DNA of 11,364 nt from Alphaproteobacteria bacterium (lineage in GTDB: Bacteria > Pseudomonadota > Alphaproteobacteria > Micropepsales > Micropepsaceae), in the NCBI GenBank assembly GCA_028869355.1, contig JAGWSK010000153.1, positions 1 to 11,364 of the forward strand. The letters run 5' to 3'. The notes beneath the pieces were generated by a model. That model did not search any database. It had not been told where the DNA came from and saw nothing but the letters and a program-made list of their open reading frames with translations. The position numbers and the translations under genes were made by a program. Positions 1-7,041 of this stretch are shown here, one piece after another. Within the stretch, counting starts at the first letter, position 1. Every line of letters begins with the position of its first letter.

Positions 1-317
1 AGAGAGTTCTCTTCAATTTGCTTTCTCCTTTTGTCAAGTCGATAAAAATCAGGGGAATCCGGCGCGTCAGAACAGGCTCTTTTAAGTTGCCTGTAAGCCC
101 TCAGGACACCAGTGTGTTCGGCGCCGAACCCTGGGGCAACGTCGCCCCTGAAGCGGCTCGGCCCCTGCTGAACCACCAGTTCACGGTGGCCATGGCCGCC
201 GTCGCCGCCATCAACAACAAAGTGCTTGCGTTCAAGCGCGTGACCAGCGTCAATGAGGCGCGCTGCCATGGGCGCGCCCATTTTGCCGGTACCGACAAAG
301 CCGAGATTCTCAGTCAT
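1..317 (-). CDS. 3-hydroxyisobutyrate dehydrogenase-like N-terminus, partial, possibly decayed
   Basis: Reading leftward from an ATG at 317, the protein begins MTENLGFVGTGKMGAPMAAR and continues LIDAGHAL. This is the NAD(P)-binding Rossmann start of the beta-hydroxyacid dehydrogenase family (3-hydroxyisobutyrate dehydrogenase, tartronate semialdehyde reductase): GxGxMGxPMAxRL followed by AGH. A purine-rich Shine-Dalgarno run (AGAAGGGGGGGG on the minus strand) sits just upstream, so the start looks real. The frame stays open to the window edge (105 codons). After about residue 28, however, the expected pattern (V-x-D-x-N-x-x-A) disappears. The next frame over, read from about 235 to its stop at 101-103, gives AATAAMATV, then SRGRAASGATL and NTLVS, which loosely resembles the missing family stretch. 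I infer a frameshifted or truncated copy, or a sequence error near the edge. The Rossmann start is confident; an intact gene is not. Confidence 0.5.
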   Translation of the reverse strand, partial: MTENLGFVGTGKMGAPMAARLIDAGHALERKHFVVDGGDGGHGHRELVVQQGPSRFRGDVAPGFGAEHTGVLRAYRQLKRACSDAPDSPDFYRLDKRRKQIEENS

Positions 318-346
318 CTGTCCCCCCCCTTCTGGCCGCCATTCGC

Positions 347-400
347 GCACGCAAAGCGTGCACTGCGGCGTTTCGGGCGGAAATCGGTTTCACCGATTTC
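347..400. repeat. Two perfect hairpins upstream of the dehydrogenase start
   Basis: A 6-bp stem gcacgc/gcgtgc with loop aaa spans 347-361. A 9-bp perfect stem gaaatcggt/accgatttc with a 3-base loop spans 380-400 and is followed by ttt on the plus strand. The second directly abuts the first copy of the longer palindromic repeat at 401-447. In the minus direction the pair lies between the receptor stop (602) and the dehydrogenase start (317), so it could end receptor transcripts or form a leader structure. There is no long T tract, so intrinsic terminator function is doubtful. It may simply be part of a composite intergenic repeat. Confidence 0.5.
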
Positions 401-447
401 TTTCGCCCTCCAATCCCCCACAAGGGTCCACAAGGGGGGAAGGTGAA
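401..447. repeat. Palindromic intergenic repeat, copy 1
   Basis: The first 20 bases (401-420, beginning tttcgccctcc) are identical to 525-544 in copy 2. The right end, gggggga-aggtgaa, is roughly the inverted complement of the left end (ttcgccctcc...ccccc), so the unit can fold back on itself. Its centre is a short cacaagggtccacaa segment. The non-coding location between two minus-strand genes and the presence of a second nearby copy fit a REP- or BIME-like element. Confidence 0.6.
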
Positions 448-524
448 TGCCAATCATGGCATGGGTGGGCCCGGTTGTTCAGGCACGCGGATTCGACGAT
501 CTTGATCTCGTCGCGGCGCGCATT

Positions 525-580
525 TTTCGCCCTCCAATCCCCCACGCGTCGCCACGATGGGCTCGCGGGGGGAAGGCGAA
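525..580. repeat. Palindromic intergenic repeat, copy 2
   Basis: This shares the 20-base left end with copy 1 and has a cleaner inverted terminus: ttcgcc at the left against ggcgaa at the right, with a C run facing a G run (567-572). The centre differs from copy 1 (cgcgtcgccacgatgggctcg). It lies 21 bases downstream of the receptor stop codon, where a folded transcript could protect or end the receptor mRNA. That role is inferred from position only. Confidence 0.6.
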
Positions 581-601
581 ATTTTCGATTACCTTGCCAA
601 A

Positions 602-3600
602 TCAGAACCTGGACGTCAGCGCCAGGTACACCGTACGGCCGAGTAAATCGTAAGTGTTGTAGGTGTTCGGTGTGCCTGTTCCGGTAATCAGATTGCTGAT
701 GATCGGCGGATCCTTATCGAAGGCATTGGTGATTCCCGCCCGCAATTCCAAGTGCGGATCAAGGTCCCAAATGGCGTTAAAGTCAAAGTAGCTGAACGCA
801 GGAATCCGCGCATTGAGCGCGTCGAAAGTCCCACTGGTCAGCGCCGCCTGCGACGTGTTGCTGTCCAGCCCGGTTCCGCCGATGAAGCGCCACTGCATCG
901 AAAGCGTCACATCCCACGGGGATAGCCAGCTCACGCGGACTAGGTGACGCCACACAGGAAGCGGCGACTGGCAGGTGTTACCAAAAAGTCCTGCACAGTC
1001 ATAAACCGGCTGAGTCGGCAAGGTCTGGGTCTTCGACGTGAGCGTGTATGTGCCGACGAAGTAAAAGCTCAATGAGCCGTATGGCCCCACGCCGAAATCC
1101 TCCAGATTACGCCGATAGCCGGCCTGGAAGTCGATCCCCGATGTGCTTACTGATGCGACATTGACATCCGTACTCCTGATATATCCGCCGCCGGTAACGG
1201 TGCTGCCATATAGCTGCCCAATTGGCGTCCGCACGATGAGGCTGCAAAATTGCGGGTTACCGGTCGTGAGGCATTGGTTCAACGCGATATCGATCGGGAT
1301 TCCCTGCGCAATTTCGTTGGGTATTTCGATCTTGAAATAATCGACGCTGGCGGTCAGGCCGTTCAGGAATTCTAGAGTCGGCGTCGCGGTGAATCCGACC
1401 GAGAACGTCTTGGCCTTTTCAGGCGCGAGATTCGGATTGCCGCCAAGCAGAATTGCACACTGGCCTGCAGGGCACTGACCAATGTTACTGGTGCTGCCGC
1501 CATTGCCATACTCTGCAGGCGTCACCCCCGTGCGCTCGCACTGGGCGAGGGTGGCCGTCGCCGGGGTGGCCCCAACCGGCGCGCAGGGATCGACCGACAC
1601 GATGCTGGTATTGGTGACGGTCTGTGGCGTGAACAGTTCGAGAATGCTCGGTGCGCGAATGGCCACATCATAGGTTCCCCGGAAACGGATATCCGGAATT
1701 GGAGCCCACTGAGCGCCGACTTTCCAGGTTGTGGCTTTCGAGCCGGTTGAATAGGAGGAAAATCGCAGACCCGCATCAAGGCTTAAATCCTGGATGAACG
1801 GCTGGTCCTGCGCAAGCGCGGCCCGAACCTCTCCATATTCCTCGGTCACGCCGAGTGAGTTGCTGATGGGGACAGCGGCCCCACCGAAGCCCTCCAGATC
1901 ATTGGACTGTTCAGCCTGATCGGCCTGAAAATCCAGCTTGTCCCTGCGATAGGTACCACCAAGCGCAACCAACACCGAGTCGCGAGCAAAGGGCGACCTG
2001 ATGCCGTACTCGCCAAGGTCCCCGGTCACGTCCGCTTCTAGGATTTGCTCGGAGAGCGTTCCACGCGAAGTGCCAATTTCGGTGAGGTAAGCGAGCTGCG
2101 CGGGCGTTACGGCGCCCTGAGTCCAGATATCGTACGGTACGCAACCATCGCCGCCGCCATTGAGGCAGACCGGATTGGCGGCTGTGCCGCCAACCTGAAG
2201 GGCGTTGTTGATTTTCGTGTTGCCAAGATAATTGTTGTTCCGCTGATCGACCGTTACATAATAGTACGACCCGTAGGCATTGTAGTGCCAGGCACTGGTC
2301 AAGTCGCCCTGTACGCCGATGACGCCGCGGAAGTTCATATGCTCATAAAGGCTGGAGCGTGGTCCGCCCTCGATATTACGGCGCCCGATCTCCAGTTCGG
2401 TATTCCGGGCCCCGGACAGACCTTCGCTGGTGCAGAAGGCATTGACCTCTTGCGCACTCAGCAGCGGGTTGTTGCAATTGGTCAAAAAATTGCCACTGCC
2501 ATCCGGTGCGAAAGCGTTTTGCCCCCGAAACACCGCATCCGGCGCGATTTGCTGGAAGGAGCGGTCATCCATGAATGAAAACTCGGCATAAGCCTGCGCA
2601 AAAGGCGCGACATCATAGTGGCTCAGGAAGCCGCCATTGAAACGCGTGTTCTCGCGGGAAAGCGTCTCATAAAGGTTTGAATTGAAGGAGGACGCCGGCA
2701 CAGAGCCGGGCTGTGGTCTGGGAAGCGCCTGATTGCCGACAATCGAATACACGCCAAGCGCATTCGGAAATCTCGGCCGGAAATAATTCGAATTGCTCGA
2801 ACCGGCACAGACTGCTGAGTCAGTGATATTGATCTGGCATGCCGAGAAGTCCCTGTCTCTCATAAAAACAGGGGTGGCATGGCGATAGACGATATACGCC
2901 GTCACATTGCCTTTGTTGTCAGCCGTGTTGGTTCCCATGGTGAGCGACAGGTTTTCGTTCTGGCCGTCGAAGACGCTTCGTGGCGCCAAGGCAAGCGGAC
3001 CCTGCGTGTTTGCCGTAATTGTCGCCTGCTCCACGCCGCGGGCGAAGCTGTTGTTATTGTCGTGCCAATCGCCGCCGTATTGAGCGTCGACCTGCAGGCC
3101 CTGGAAATCCCGCTTCAGGATAAAGTTGACCACGCCGGCAACCGCATCCGAACCGTAAGTTGACGATGCGCCTCCGGTCAGAATTTCGACGCGATCGATC
3201 AGCGGCACCGGGATTTGGTCGATATCGGGTGCGGCCTCGGGATTACCGGTATTCGGATCGCCAACGCCGAGACGGCGCCCATTGACGAGCACAAGCGTTC
3301 GCGTCGGGCCGAGGGCGCGTAAATCAACCGTCGTGACACCGCCGGGACTGCTGAGAGGATTATTTGTGTTCGAGAAGTCGCTCGCATTATTGACGTAGGT
3401 TTGCGGCAGATCGTTCAGGAAATCGCTGACATCCGTGGCGCCTTTGACCTGGATGTCTCCGGACGTAATGGTTTGAACCGGGCTTTCAGAAATTGTGTTG
3501 GCCTCAGGGAGGAGAGTCCCCGTCACGATGACGACCTCGGGCCCGCCGCCGACGGCGGCGACAGCCTGCGCGGCCGCGGGATTCGCAGACAGCACGGCCG

Positions 3601-3661
3601 CGCTGGCAAAGCCCAGAAAGAGTGAGGTTCTCAGCGAATAACGCGATGCAGTTCGGTTCAT
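602..3661 (-). CDS. TonB-dependent outer-membrane receptor
   Basis: 1019 residues, encoding a 22-stranded-barrel type receptor that imports a scarce substrate across the outer membrane using TonB-ExbBD energy. Residues 1-33 form a signal peptide ending in an AAAQA cleavage region. EVVIVTGT at 42-49 looks like a TonB box. The plug spans roughly 55-183 and includes LRALGPTRTLVLVNGRRL (114-131) and IDRVEILTGGASSTYGSDAV (155-174), both diagnostic of this family. The rest is barrel, ending in the aromatic residue expected of outer-membrane proteins (LTSRF). Fourteen cysteines fall in seven close pairs, likely disulfide-stabilised outer loops. The start is supported by GGGGAGGA four bases upstream. 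No siderophore- or B12-specific feature is recognised, so the substrate is unknown; peptides or plant-derived compounds are possible. It is the first gene downstream of the SDR on the same strand, but a 560-base gap suggests its own promoter. Confidence 0.95.
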   Translation of the reverse strand: MNRTASRYSLRTSLFLGFASAAVLSANPAAAQAVAAVGGGPEVVIVTGTLLPEANTISESPVQTITSGDIQVKGATDVSDFLNDLPQTYVNNASDFSNTNNPLSSPGGVTTVDLRALGPTRTLVLVNGRRLGVGDPNTGNPEAAPDIDQIPVPLIDRVEILTGGASSTYGSDAVAGVVNFILKRDFQGLQVDAQYGGDWHDNNNSFARGVEQATITANTQGPLALAPRSVFDGQNENLSLTMGTNTADNKGNVTAYIVYRHATPVFMRDRDFSACQINITDSAVCAGSSNSNYFRPRFPNALGVYSIVGNQALPRPQPGSVPASSFNSNLYETLSRENTRFNGGFLSHYDVAPFAQAYAEFSFMDDRSFQQIAPDAVFRGQNAFAPDGSGNFLTNCNNPLLSAQEVNAFCTSEGLSGARNTELEIGRRNIEGGPRSSLYEHMNFRGVIGVQGDLTSAWHYNAYGSYYYVTVDQRNNNYLGNTKINNALQVGGTAANPVCLNGGGDGCVPYDIWTQGAVTPAQLAYLTEIGTSRGTLSEQILEADVTGDLGEYGIRSPFARDSVLVALGGTYRRDKLDFQADQAEQSNDLEGFGGAAVPISNSLGVTEEYGEVRAALAQDQPFIQDLSLDAGLRFSSYSTGSKATTWKVGAQWAPIPDIRFRGTYDVAIRAPSILELFTPQTVTNTSIVSVDPCAPVGATPATATLAQCERTGVTPAEYGNGGSTSNIGQCPAGQCAILLGGNPNLAPEKAKTFSVGFTATPTLEFLNGLTASVDYFKIEIPNEIAQGIPIDIALNQCLTTGNPQFCSLIVRTPIGQLYGSTVTGGGYIRSTDVNVASVSTSGIDFQAGYRRNLEDFGVGPYGSLSFYFVGTYTLTSKTQTLPTQPVYDCAGLFGNTCQSPLPVWRHLVRVSWLSPWDVTLSMQWRFIGGTGLDSNTSQAALTSGTFDALNARIPAFSYFDFNAIWDLDPHLELRAGITNAFDKDPPIISNLITGTGTPNTYNTYDLLGRTVYLALTSRF

Positions 3662-3705
3662 CGAATCCTCCCCAGATGGACCAATGAAAGCCGACGCAGA
3701 CCGTA

Positions 3706-3732
3706 CGCTCGACGAGCGAAACGCTGCGTCAA
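3706..3732 (-). promoter_or_regulatory. Possible receptor promoter -35 and operator-like palindrome
   Basis: On the minus strand, TTGACG (3732-3727) matches a sigma-70-type -35 hexamer. Just downstream of it lies cgctcg-a-cgagcg (3706-3718), an odd-centred perfect inverted repeat 44 bases before the receptor ATG. No clear -10 box follows at the right distance (AGCGTA is the nearest), so the promoter call is weak. Confidence 0.2.
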
Positions 3733-3747
3733 CCGCAACCTGAAGTT

Positions 3748-3831
3748 ACATCTGTGGGTTACTCCGTGAAAAGATTTTCAGATGTCAGGACTGTAATATG
3801 TTCGTAGTGTTGCAAATTGGCATCGTGTTGC
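3748..3831. promoter_or_regulatory. Possible operator cluster upstream of the receptor
   Basis: An outer inverted repeat acatctg/cagatgt (3748-3754 and 3779-3785) overlaps an inner one, tgaaaa-ga-ttttca (3767-3780). Slightly further upstream, gtgttgc occurs twice as a direct repeat (3807-3813 and 3825-3831), 18 bases apart. This spacing of nearly two helical turns is compatible with a dimeric regulator. Position, about 90-170 bases upstream of the receptor start, supports a regulatory role, but no known binding consensus is matched. Confidence 0.3.
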
Positions 3832-4027
3832 GGCAATCCCCCGCCCTGCCCATTTGCTGAGGTAACAACGCTAAAAGTTCAGAAATCCGCCGTTGCGGCG
3901 GCGGGGACAGAAGTTTTGCGTCCGGCGCAATATTCATTGAAATTCCCGGCACAGACGTTCCTGCTACGGGCCTTTCAGCCGCCGGCCGGTCACCAATGCG
4001 CCCAAGCCGAAACCCTGAGCCGGCGTG

Positions 4028-4180
4028 GACTCATTTCAGGTGGTGTGGAAGCTCCTGCCGAGGCTCGCGCCTCCGGCGCTCGCCACCTCCTCCGCGCGCA
4101 GGGGAAGAAAACGCCGAGCCAGCTTGAGTTTTTCCTCCACCGTTCACGGGGGAGGCGGACCATACAGCGGTGGAGGGGGG
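4028..4180. repeat. Composite GC-rich palindromic repeat downstream of the SDR
   Basis: A mosaic of small inverted repeats: gaggc/gcctc and gcgcc/ggcgc around 4060-4080, and a 9-bp perfect pair cctccaccg (4134-4142) with cggtggagg (4168-4176), enclosing a ttcacgggggagg block. In the minus direction it follows the SDR stop. The style matches dispersed intergenic elements common in alphaproteobacterial genomes; membership in a named family is not established here. Confidence 0.5.
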
Positions 4181-4221
4181 CGGGACGCGTTGCAAGGGCA
4201 GGGCAAACGGTGAGCGCCGCA

Positions 4222-4986
4222 TCAGAGCGATTTGGCGCCGGGAACTTCGCTGGTGCCGCCATCGAGAATAAGCTCGGCGCCCATCATGTAGGCGGACTCG
4301 TCCGAGGCGAGGAACACGGCCGCGGCGGCAATTTCTTCGGAGCTGCCGATGCGGCCCATGGGCACGCCGGCAGCGATTTTGCGCCGCATTGTGGCGGCAG
4401 CCTCCGGATCGCGGCCGCGCTCCCAGATCGGTGTATCCACCGGTCCGGGGCTGATGACGTTGACGCGGATGCCGCGCGGCGCGAGATCGGCGGAGAAATT
4501 ACGCGCGAATGTGCGCACTGCGGACTTGCTGGCGGCGTAAAGCGAAATTCCCGGGCGCCCCATGCGCCAGGCGATCGACGCATTGAGGATGATGGACGCG
4601 CCGCGGCGCAGCAGTGGCAACATCGTCTGTACCGTGAAGAATACGCCTTTCACATTAATGTCGAAGGTTTCGTCGAACTCTGCCTCGCTGACATTGCCGA
4701 TCGGCGCATTGGTGAACAGCCCGGCATTGGCGAAGATGACGTCCAGGCCGCCGAACTCCTTTGAGAGCCGATCCGCCAAAGCCTCGATCTGCTCGAGATT
4801 GGCCACATCGCATGGCACCGGCAGTGCACCGCCTCCGATGTCGCGCGCGGCAGCGTCCAGCGTTTGCAGAGTGCGGCCGGTAATCGCAACGCGCGCGCCT
4901 TCGGATACAAAGGCTTTGGCGCTTGCAAGTCCGATGCCGCTGCTGCCGCCGGTAATCAGCGCGGTTTTTCCATCAAGCCGAGGCAT
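4222..4986 (-). CDS. SDR family oxidoreductase
   Basis: 254 residues, typical of a classical short-chain dehydrogenase/reductase, a cytoplasmic NAD(P)-dependent alcohol/ketone oxidoreductase. Visible motifs are the cofactor glycine motif TGGSSGIG (12-19), D60 after the third strand, NAG (87-89), and the full catalytic tetrad N111, S137, Y150, K154, with SPGPVDTP after the sixth strand. TGR at 36-38, an arginine shortly after the second strand, hints at NADP(H) preference. The C-terminal LDGGTS region is also family-typical. The start at 4986 is backed by AAGGAG eight bases upstream. The gene is divergent from the histidine kinase across 117 bases, and upstream of the receptor on the same strand but separated by 560 bases with a repeat. 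The substrate cannot be told from sequence. Confidence 0.93.
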   Translation of the reverse strand: MPRLDGKTALITGGSSGIGLASAKAFVSEGARVAITGRTLQTLDAAARDIGGGALPVPCDVANLEQIEALADRLSKEFGGLDVIFANAGLFTNAPIGNVSEAEFDETFDINVKGVFFTVQTMLPLLRRGASIILNASIAWRMGRPGISLYAASKSAVRTFARNFSADLAPRGIRVNVISPGPVDTPIWERGRDPEAAATMRRKIAAGVPMGRIGSSEEIAAAAVFLASDESAYMMGAELILDGGTSEVPGAKSL

Positions 4987-5103
4987 GGTTTTTGCTCCTT
5001 CAATTTTTCAAAAAGCGCAACATAATTGCGCGCGTTCAAGCAGCAAAATTTTAAGCAAATCTACCGCCGTTGATTAAGGCAAAAGCTGCTCTTTGCTGCG
5101 ACC

Positions 5104-7032
5104 GTGGATCGGGCCCCAGGGGGAAGTGCGAAGGCATGGCTGCGACAGATGACGCTTGCGCAAAACCCCGCGATCTCGGCGGCTAAGGCGGCAACAGCGC
5201 GGCTGGTTGATTTCGCCGGCCGATTACTGGATCTGTTTCTCCCGCCGGCGATGCTGACCGACCGCGATGCGCGCCGCTCCGGCCGCATCTTCACTGCGAT
5301 TCACGCCATTGGCCCCCTCCCCGGCTTTGCGATTCTGCTCTGGCTGTACCGCCTCGATCCGCAGCCCGGCCCGCATCTTGTTGTGGCGATGACCTGCATG
5401 GCGGGCTTCTGGGCTTTCCTGCCTGTCCTGCGAATGACCGGCCGGTGGAGGTTACTGGCGCTGCTGTCGGTGCAGAATCTCGCTTTCATCCTGCTTTTCC
5501 TTTCCTATTACTACGGAGGCATCAGTTCGCCATTTCTGCCCTGGATTGTCGTGGCGCCGTTTCTCATCTTCTTCTATCTGGGTGAGACATCGCTGTTGAG
5601 CTGGCTGATCGTCGGCGCAGTTGCCGCCGAGTTCGATCTGTTCCTGGCCATCAGCCGAATTACCGGCCCGGCGGCGGTACATGTTCCGCCGGAACGGCTG
5701 ACCAGCGTCACCGTGCTGTCGCTGTTCTGTGCCGGTCTGTGTGTCACCGCGCTGGCGGCGCATTTCGCACGTGAGATCACATCAAAGTCGCAACTCGAAC
5801 ACGAAGTGCTGCGCCATCTCGCTACCGAGCGCGCACTTGGCGAGGCAAAGGACGCGGCCGAAGCGGCAAGCCGCGCCAAGACCGATTTCCTCGCCTCCAT
5901 GAGTCACGAACTCAGGACGCCACTGAACGCCGTCATCGGATTTTCCGAGATGATGTCAAGCGAAGCGTTTGGCCCGATCGGTCATGAACGCTATCGCGGT
6001 TACGCCAAGGACATTCACGACAGCGGCTCGCATCTGCTCGCCATCATCAATGACATTCTGGATGTGGCCAAGGCCGAATCTGGAACCTTCGAGCTGTTCG
6101 AAGAGACGTTCGATTGCCGCGAAACGATCAGCGAAGCGGCGATGATGCTGCGCCAGCGCATCAGCGAAGCCGGGCTGACACTGGAACTGGATTTGCCGCC
6201 CGAAATGGTGCGCCTGCGCGCCGACCGCCGGCGGACCAAGCAGGTGTTCCTGAACCTGATCCACAATGCGGTGAAATTCACGCCGGCGGGGGGCAAGATC
6301 CGCATCCACGCCGCCTGCGACAGGAAATCCGGCCTGACGGTGACGGTCAAGGATACCGGCATTGGCATTGCCCGCGAGAATTTGAAAAAGGTGCTGCAGC
6401 CCTTTGTCCAGGTCGGGGGCACGGCACGCCGCTCACAGGAAGGCACCGGCCTGGGACTGCCCCTGGTTCAGGCGATGATGCAGCGCCATGGCGGGCGCTT
6501 CGAACTGGACAGCGAGCCGGGCCAGAGCACGACCGCCCGGGTGATCTTTCCGCCGGAGCGGCTGGTGGGCGACGACGCGCCCGGCGTGCCGACTCCGGGT
6601 CGGGACCTGACCATAGCGGCGGCCGGCCGGGGGGCTAAGGGGACACGAATTCCGACGATTCTTGTGGTCGATGATGACGAGGATCTGCGCGTCCTGGTCG
6701 CGCGCGCGCTGTCGCGCGGTGGCTACCGTGCTTTGACCGCAGCACACGGCATTGACGCGCTGAAATACGTCCGCGCACATGCGATCGATGTCGTCGTCAC
6801 CGACATGCTGATGCCGGAGATGGATGGCACCGAATTGCTGCGAGCCTTGCAGACAGAGCGGCCCGGCATCCCGGTGATCGCAATGTCAGGCATCGGCGAA
6901 TGGAATGAATGGCTGAGGATTGCCGTACATCTCGGCGCCTTTGCGACTTTGCACAAACCGATCATCGCCTCCCAATTGCTGCAGGTCGTGGAACAGGCGC
7001 TGAACCGCATGCCTGTGGACGCGCTGGCGTAA
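5104..7032 (+). CDS. Membrane hybrid histidine kinase with C-terminal receiver
   Basis: 642 residues from a GTG at 5104; an in-frame ATG at 5149 (627 residues) is the alternative, and neither has a well-spaced Shine-Dalgarno. About six hydrophobic helices lie at roughly 63-84, 91-110, 115-136, 142-160, 166-184 and 200-222, with a GGISSPFLPW loop at 138-147, so the sensor is integral-membrane rather than periplasmic. A coiled linker (225-257) leads to the HisKA domain with phosphoacceptor H268 in SHELRTPLNAVIGFSEMM, closely resembling PleC/DivJ-type kinases. The ATPase follows with N388 in the N box, DTGIGIA and GTGLGLPLV. A receiver spans about 519-630, with acidic D523-D525, phosphoacceptor D567 in TDMLMPEMDG, and K618. 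All phosphorelay residues are present, so it should be active. No dedicated response regulator or Hpt gene is nearby, so its downstream partner is unknown. Confidence 0.93.
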   Translation: MDRAPGGSAKAWLRQMTLAQNPAISAAKAATARLVDFAGRLLDLFLPPAMLTDRDARRSGRIFTAIHAIGPLPGFAILLWLYRLDPQPGPHLVVAMTCMAGFWAFLPVLRMTGRWRLLALLSVQNLAFILLFLSYYYGGISSPFLPWIVVAPFLIFFYLGETSLLSWLIVGAVAAEFDLFLAISRITGPAAVHVPPERLTSVTVLSLFCAGLCVTALAAHFAREITSKSQLEHEVLRHLATERALGEAKDAAEAASRAKTDFLASMSHELRTPLNAVIGFSEMMSSEAFGPIGHERYRGYAKDIHDSGSHLLAIINDILDVAKAESGTFELFEETFDCRETISEAAMMLRQRISEAGLTLELDLPPEMVRLRADRRRTKQVFLNLIHNAVKFTPAGGKIRIHAACDRKSGLTVTVKDTGIGIARENLKKVLQPFVQVGGTARRSQEGTGLGLPLVQAMMQRHGGRFELDSEPGQSTTARVIFPPERLVGDDAPGVPTPGRDLTIAAAGRGAKGTRIPTILVVDDDEDLRVLVARALSRGGYRALTAAHGIDALKYVRAHAIDVVVTDMLMPEMDGTELLRALQTERPGIPVIAMSGIGEWNEWLRIAVHLGAFATLHKPIIASQLLQVVEQALNRMPVDALA

Positions 7033-7041
7033 AAGTCCAGG

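Larger units (their letters stand above)
3662..4221. other. 560-base non-coding gap between SDR and receptor
   Basis: No convincing gene is seen on either strand. The long open frames here lack family resemblance and run antisense into the SDR. The part next to the receptor start (3662-3831) is the likely promoter and operator region. A 6-bp hairpin ccgccg-ttg-cggcgg sits at 3887-3901. The part next to the SDR stop (about 4028-4180) is a composite GC-rich repeat. Nothing else is recognised between 3902 and 4027. Confidence 0.6.

Noticed and set aside
32..37. Perfect TTGACA (minus strand) as a promoter -35
   Set aside because: It overlaps the Shine-Dalgarno-like run and lies too close to the candidate TTG start to place transcription start upstream of it.
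2045..2578. Plus-strand open frame (177 codons) inside the receptor gene
   Set aside because: It is fully antisense to the receptor, whose protein is clearly recognised; no independent support.
3817..4764. Long plus-strand open frame (315 codons)
   Set aside because: Its second half is antisense to the well-supported SDR, the first half covers repeats, and the translation has no recognisable domain or ribosome site.
5136..5186. Short out-of-frame leader ORF at the kinase start
   Set aside because: The ATG at 5136 has a GAAGG close by, but the 16-residue peptide shows no attenuator-type residues and nothing supports its translation.
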